A DNA stretch of 64,000 nt from DRYM01 sp964564025. Lineage in GTDB: Archaea; Thermoproteota; Thermoprotei_A; EX4484-217-1. Positions 62,462-64,000 of this stretch are shown here, piece by piece. Position numbers and translations under genes: made by a program. Numbering within the stretch: the stretch's first letter is position 1; each line of letters opens with the position of its first letter. The notes beneath the pieces were generated by a model. The model saw only the letters and a program-made list of their open reading frames with translations. It searched no databases and had not been told where the DNA came from. Location of the stretch: positions 8,265-72,264 of the forward strand of contig CAZLZO010000004.1 of NCBI GenBank assembly GCA_964564025.1, given 5' to 3'.

Positions 62462-63020
62462 GTTTAACTTCCCTTAAAGTCTTGTATATTGGCCCTTTAA
62501 ATGTGAGTATGCTTTGCTTAAGTCTGATACATGTGACAATCATTTTTCCTATTTCTATGTCCTCAAGTTCATATAGTACTTTTATTAGTCTCTGCTTATT
62601 TCTAGCGCTCTTAACACGTGCTATTGTTATATGGGGTTCGAAACCTTTACTGTCAGGTCTTATGCCAAGTTTTCTTAAGCCGGTTTCTAATTGCTTATGG
62701 ATTTCCTTAAGTTTATCGGCTCCTTCAACAACACCTACCCATATTACTCTGGGGCTTGTTATTCTAGGGAATGCTCCTACTCCCCTAATTTCTATTTCAA
62801 ACGGCTCAGCTTTAACTGAAAGCATTACCTTATATATCTCATCTATTAAAGCTACAGGTATTTCGCCTAAAAACCTTAAGGTTAAATGTATGTTTTCTCT
62901 TTCAACAGGTTTAAGATTAGCATTAGTCGCCAAAATGGTTTCTTTAATTCTCTCTATTTTATCTAAAATTAAAGGATCCTCTACATCAACTGAAATAAAT
63001 GTTCTTACTCTCTCGCTCAA
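62445..63020 (-). CDS. thpR: RNA 2',3'-cyclic phosphodiesterase (ThpR/LigT)
   Basis: The 191-residue 2H phosphodiesterase has both HxT motifs, H45-L-T47 and H130-I-T132, and RFLGEI. It acts on 2',3'-cyclic RNA ends such as those left by tRNA splicing, which suits its position upstream of cca. ATG at 63020. This unit (thpR, cca, kinase) forms one minus-strand transcript. Confidence 0.94.
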   Translation of the reverse strand: MSERVRTFISVDVEDPLILDKIERIKETILATNANLKPVERENIHLTLRFLGEIPVALIDEIYKVMLSVKAEPFEIEIRGVGAFPRITSPRVIWVGVVEGADKLKEIHKQLETGLRKLGIRPDSKGFEPHITIARVKSARNKQRLIKVLYELEDIEIGKMIVTCIRLKQSILTFKGPIYKTLREVKLGRIK

Positions 63021-63087
63021 AGCTGAGCACCGTTAGGTCTATGTTGCTAATCTTTTAATAACTAAGCTATTCTACTTATTGTTATAG

Positions 63088-63660
63088 GTGCATATAAGAT
63101 TGTTCGTAATATGCGTAGCAGGAATGCCAGCATCAGGTAAAGGAGTTTTCATAGAGGAAGCCAAGAAAAAAGGTTTACCAGTCTATGTCATGGGAGATAT
63201 TGTTCGTGAAGAAACCTTGAGGAGAGGCTTAAAGCTTACATCCCATAACTTAAACATGGTAGCTGAAGATTTAAGGAAAAAATATGGGAAGGCAGCTATA
63301 GCTAAGAAAATAGTTGAGAAAATACGGGAAACAAAACATAACACCATAATTATCGATGGTGTTAGAAGTCTCGATGAAATAGAGTACTTTAAGAAAACAT
63401 TGGGAGAAACAATAATTGTAGCTATTCACGCATCTCCCAAGACGAGATTTGAAAGAATAAGAAAAAGGAGTAGACCAGGAGACCCTAAAACATGGGAGGA
63501 ATTCGTTGAGAGAGACCTCGTAGAGTTAAGCTTCGGGTTGGGAAACGTCATAGCACTAGCAGATTACATGATAGTAAATGAAGGCTCACTTAATGAATTA
63601 CGTAGAGAGGTAGAGAAAATACTTGAGAAATGCCTAAAAATAACTAAGGAGGCAAAATAA
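63088..63660 (+). CDS. UPF0200 P-loop nucleotide kinase-like protein
   Basis: The 190-residue protein has P-loop GMPASGKGVFIEEAKK, GDIVREE, LTSHNLNMVAEDLRKKYG and IIIDGVRSLDEIEYF, matching UPF0200, a dephospho-CoA-kinase-like family of unknown substrate. GTG at 63088 lies about 30 bases after a TTTTAATAA TATA-like element. Its stop overlaps the ATG of the UPF0201 gene (TAATG). In some archaea the two are fused in one protein. Confidence 0.9.
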   Translation: MHIRLFVICVAGMPASGKGVFIEEAKKKGLPVYVMGDIVREETLRRGLKLTSHNLNMVAEDLRKKYGKAAIAKKIVEKIRETKHNTIIIDGVRSLDEIEYFKKTLGETIIVAIHASPKTRFERIRKRSRPGDPKTWEEFVERDLVELSFGLGNVIALADYMIVNEGSLNELRREVEKILEKCLKITKEAK

Positions 63661-64000
63661 TGGTTATAATTACCGTTGAAGCTGAAATAAGACCTACTGA
63701 AAGCGAAAGAAAAGTAAAACAAGCTATTCTAAACGTTTTCACACCAGACCATGTGGAAATTGAGAGAAGAGGAAACATCAAAGTAATTGTTGCTAAAGCA
63801 TATTCCTTAAGGAGTCTTCAAAAACTTCATAGACTACTTAGAACGCAGAGAATACTTGATGCAGCACGCTCAATAATGGAGAAAGGTATTAGGGGGAATA
63901 CGTTAACATTCCATTTAAACAAGCAAGTAGCGTTACAGGGAAAAATATCGTTTACTGAAGCGTATGGAGAATCACCTATGGGACCTATCACAGTAACTAT
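63660..64000 (+). CDS. UPF0201 RNA-binding-domain protein, partial (3' end outside window)
   Basis: The frame starts with ATG at 63660, overlapping the UPF0200 stop, and is open to the window edge. The visible 113 residues (MVIITVEAEIRPTESERKVK; LNKQVALQGKISFTEAYGES) match the UPF0201/COG1325 family. Coupling with UPF0200 supports a joint role. Confidence 0.87.
   Translation, partial: MVIITVEAEIRPTESERKVKQAILNVFTPDHVEIERRGNIKVIVAKAYSLRSLQKLHRLLRTQRILDAARSIMEKGIRGNTLTFHLNKQVALQGKISFTEAYGESPMGPITVT

Noticed and set aside
1..64000. CRISPR arrays, insertion sequences, integrases, rRNA genes
   Set aside because: No regularly spaced repeats, transposase or integrase motifs, terminal inverted repeats or rRNA segments were seen.

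Overview
The window is an AT-rich stretch of an archaeal chromosome. The evidence is a TATA-binding protein, both replication factor C subunits, an MCM helicase next to a GINS subunit, Cdc6/Orc1, Hel308, archaeal CCA-adding enzyme, a class III pilin signal, and intron-bearing tRNAs with bulge-helix-bulge (BHB) splice motifs. At least six box C/D guide RNA candidates, a ThermoDBP/DUF2258-like coiled-coil protein and many leaderless genes (start codon about 26 bases from a TATA box) suggest a thermophile of the Thermoproteota/TACK group. I cannot place it more closely. Two runs of exactly 100 N show a scaffolded draft, probably a metagenome bin.

Region 0-8 kb: a partial gene, a box C/D RNA, a tRNA-Lys(CTT) with two introns, then a phosphoesterase, TBP, dCTP deaminase, a DNA alkyltransferase, a family 4 uracil-DNA glycosylase, a SpoIIM-type membrane protein, an inositol-phosphatase family enzyme and an M24 peptidase. 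Region 8-18 kb: an Lhr-type helicase, a compact type IV pilus operon (pilin, TadA-like ATPase, TadC-like platform), an Lrp ligand domain, homoserine kinase and a membrane ClpP-like protease. Region 18-31 kb: housekeeping metabolism and translation (SHMT, SerRS, UbiA prenyltransferase, Hel308, ThyX, Maf, acylphosphatase) plus a dehydrogenase homologue that has lost its catalytic residues.

Region 30.6-41.1 kb: a GC-rich structured RNA region, a macro-domain gene, a sugar ABC transporter operon ending in a radical SAM gene, and a divergent metal-uptake locus. In that locus two perfect TGTGCACA palindromes flank one shared TATA element and a NikR-like regulator ends the operon. Two opposite-strand box C/D RNAs follow. 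Region 41-50 kb: ProC, a THUMP protein, Cdc6/Orc1, a MobB-FeS fusion, TruA, RfcL, RfcS and a GINS subunit. Region 50-57 kb: mcm, interrupted by three large LAGLIDADG inteins, in Walker A, in Walker B and 23 residues later. Region 57-64 kb: a class III aminotransferase, a histone-deacetylase family enzyme, tRNA-Pro(GGG) with an intron, a COG2112 kinase, CCA-adding enzyme, ThpR and the UPF0200/UPF0201 pair.

The most striking items are the triple-intein mcm, whose assembly gap closes in frame if a 9-base flanking repeat is collapsed; the tRNA-Lys whose two BHB motifs compete for the same bases; the symmetric metal operator; and the dense set of guide RNAs in small intergenic gaps.
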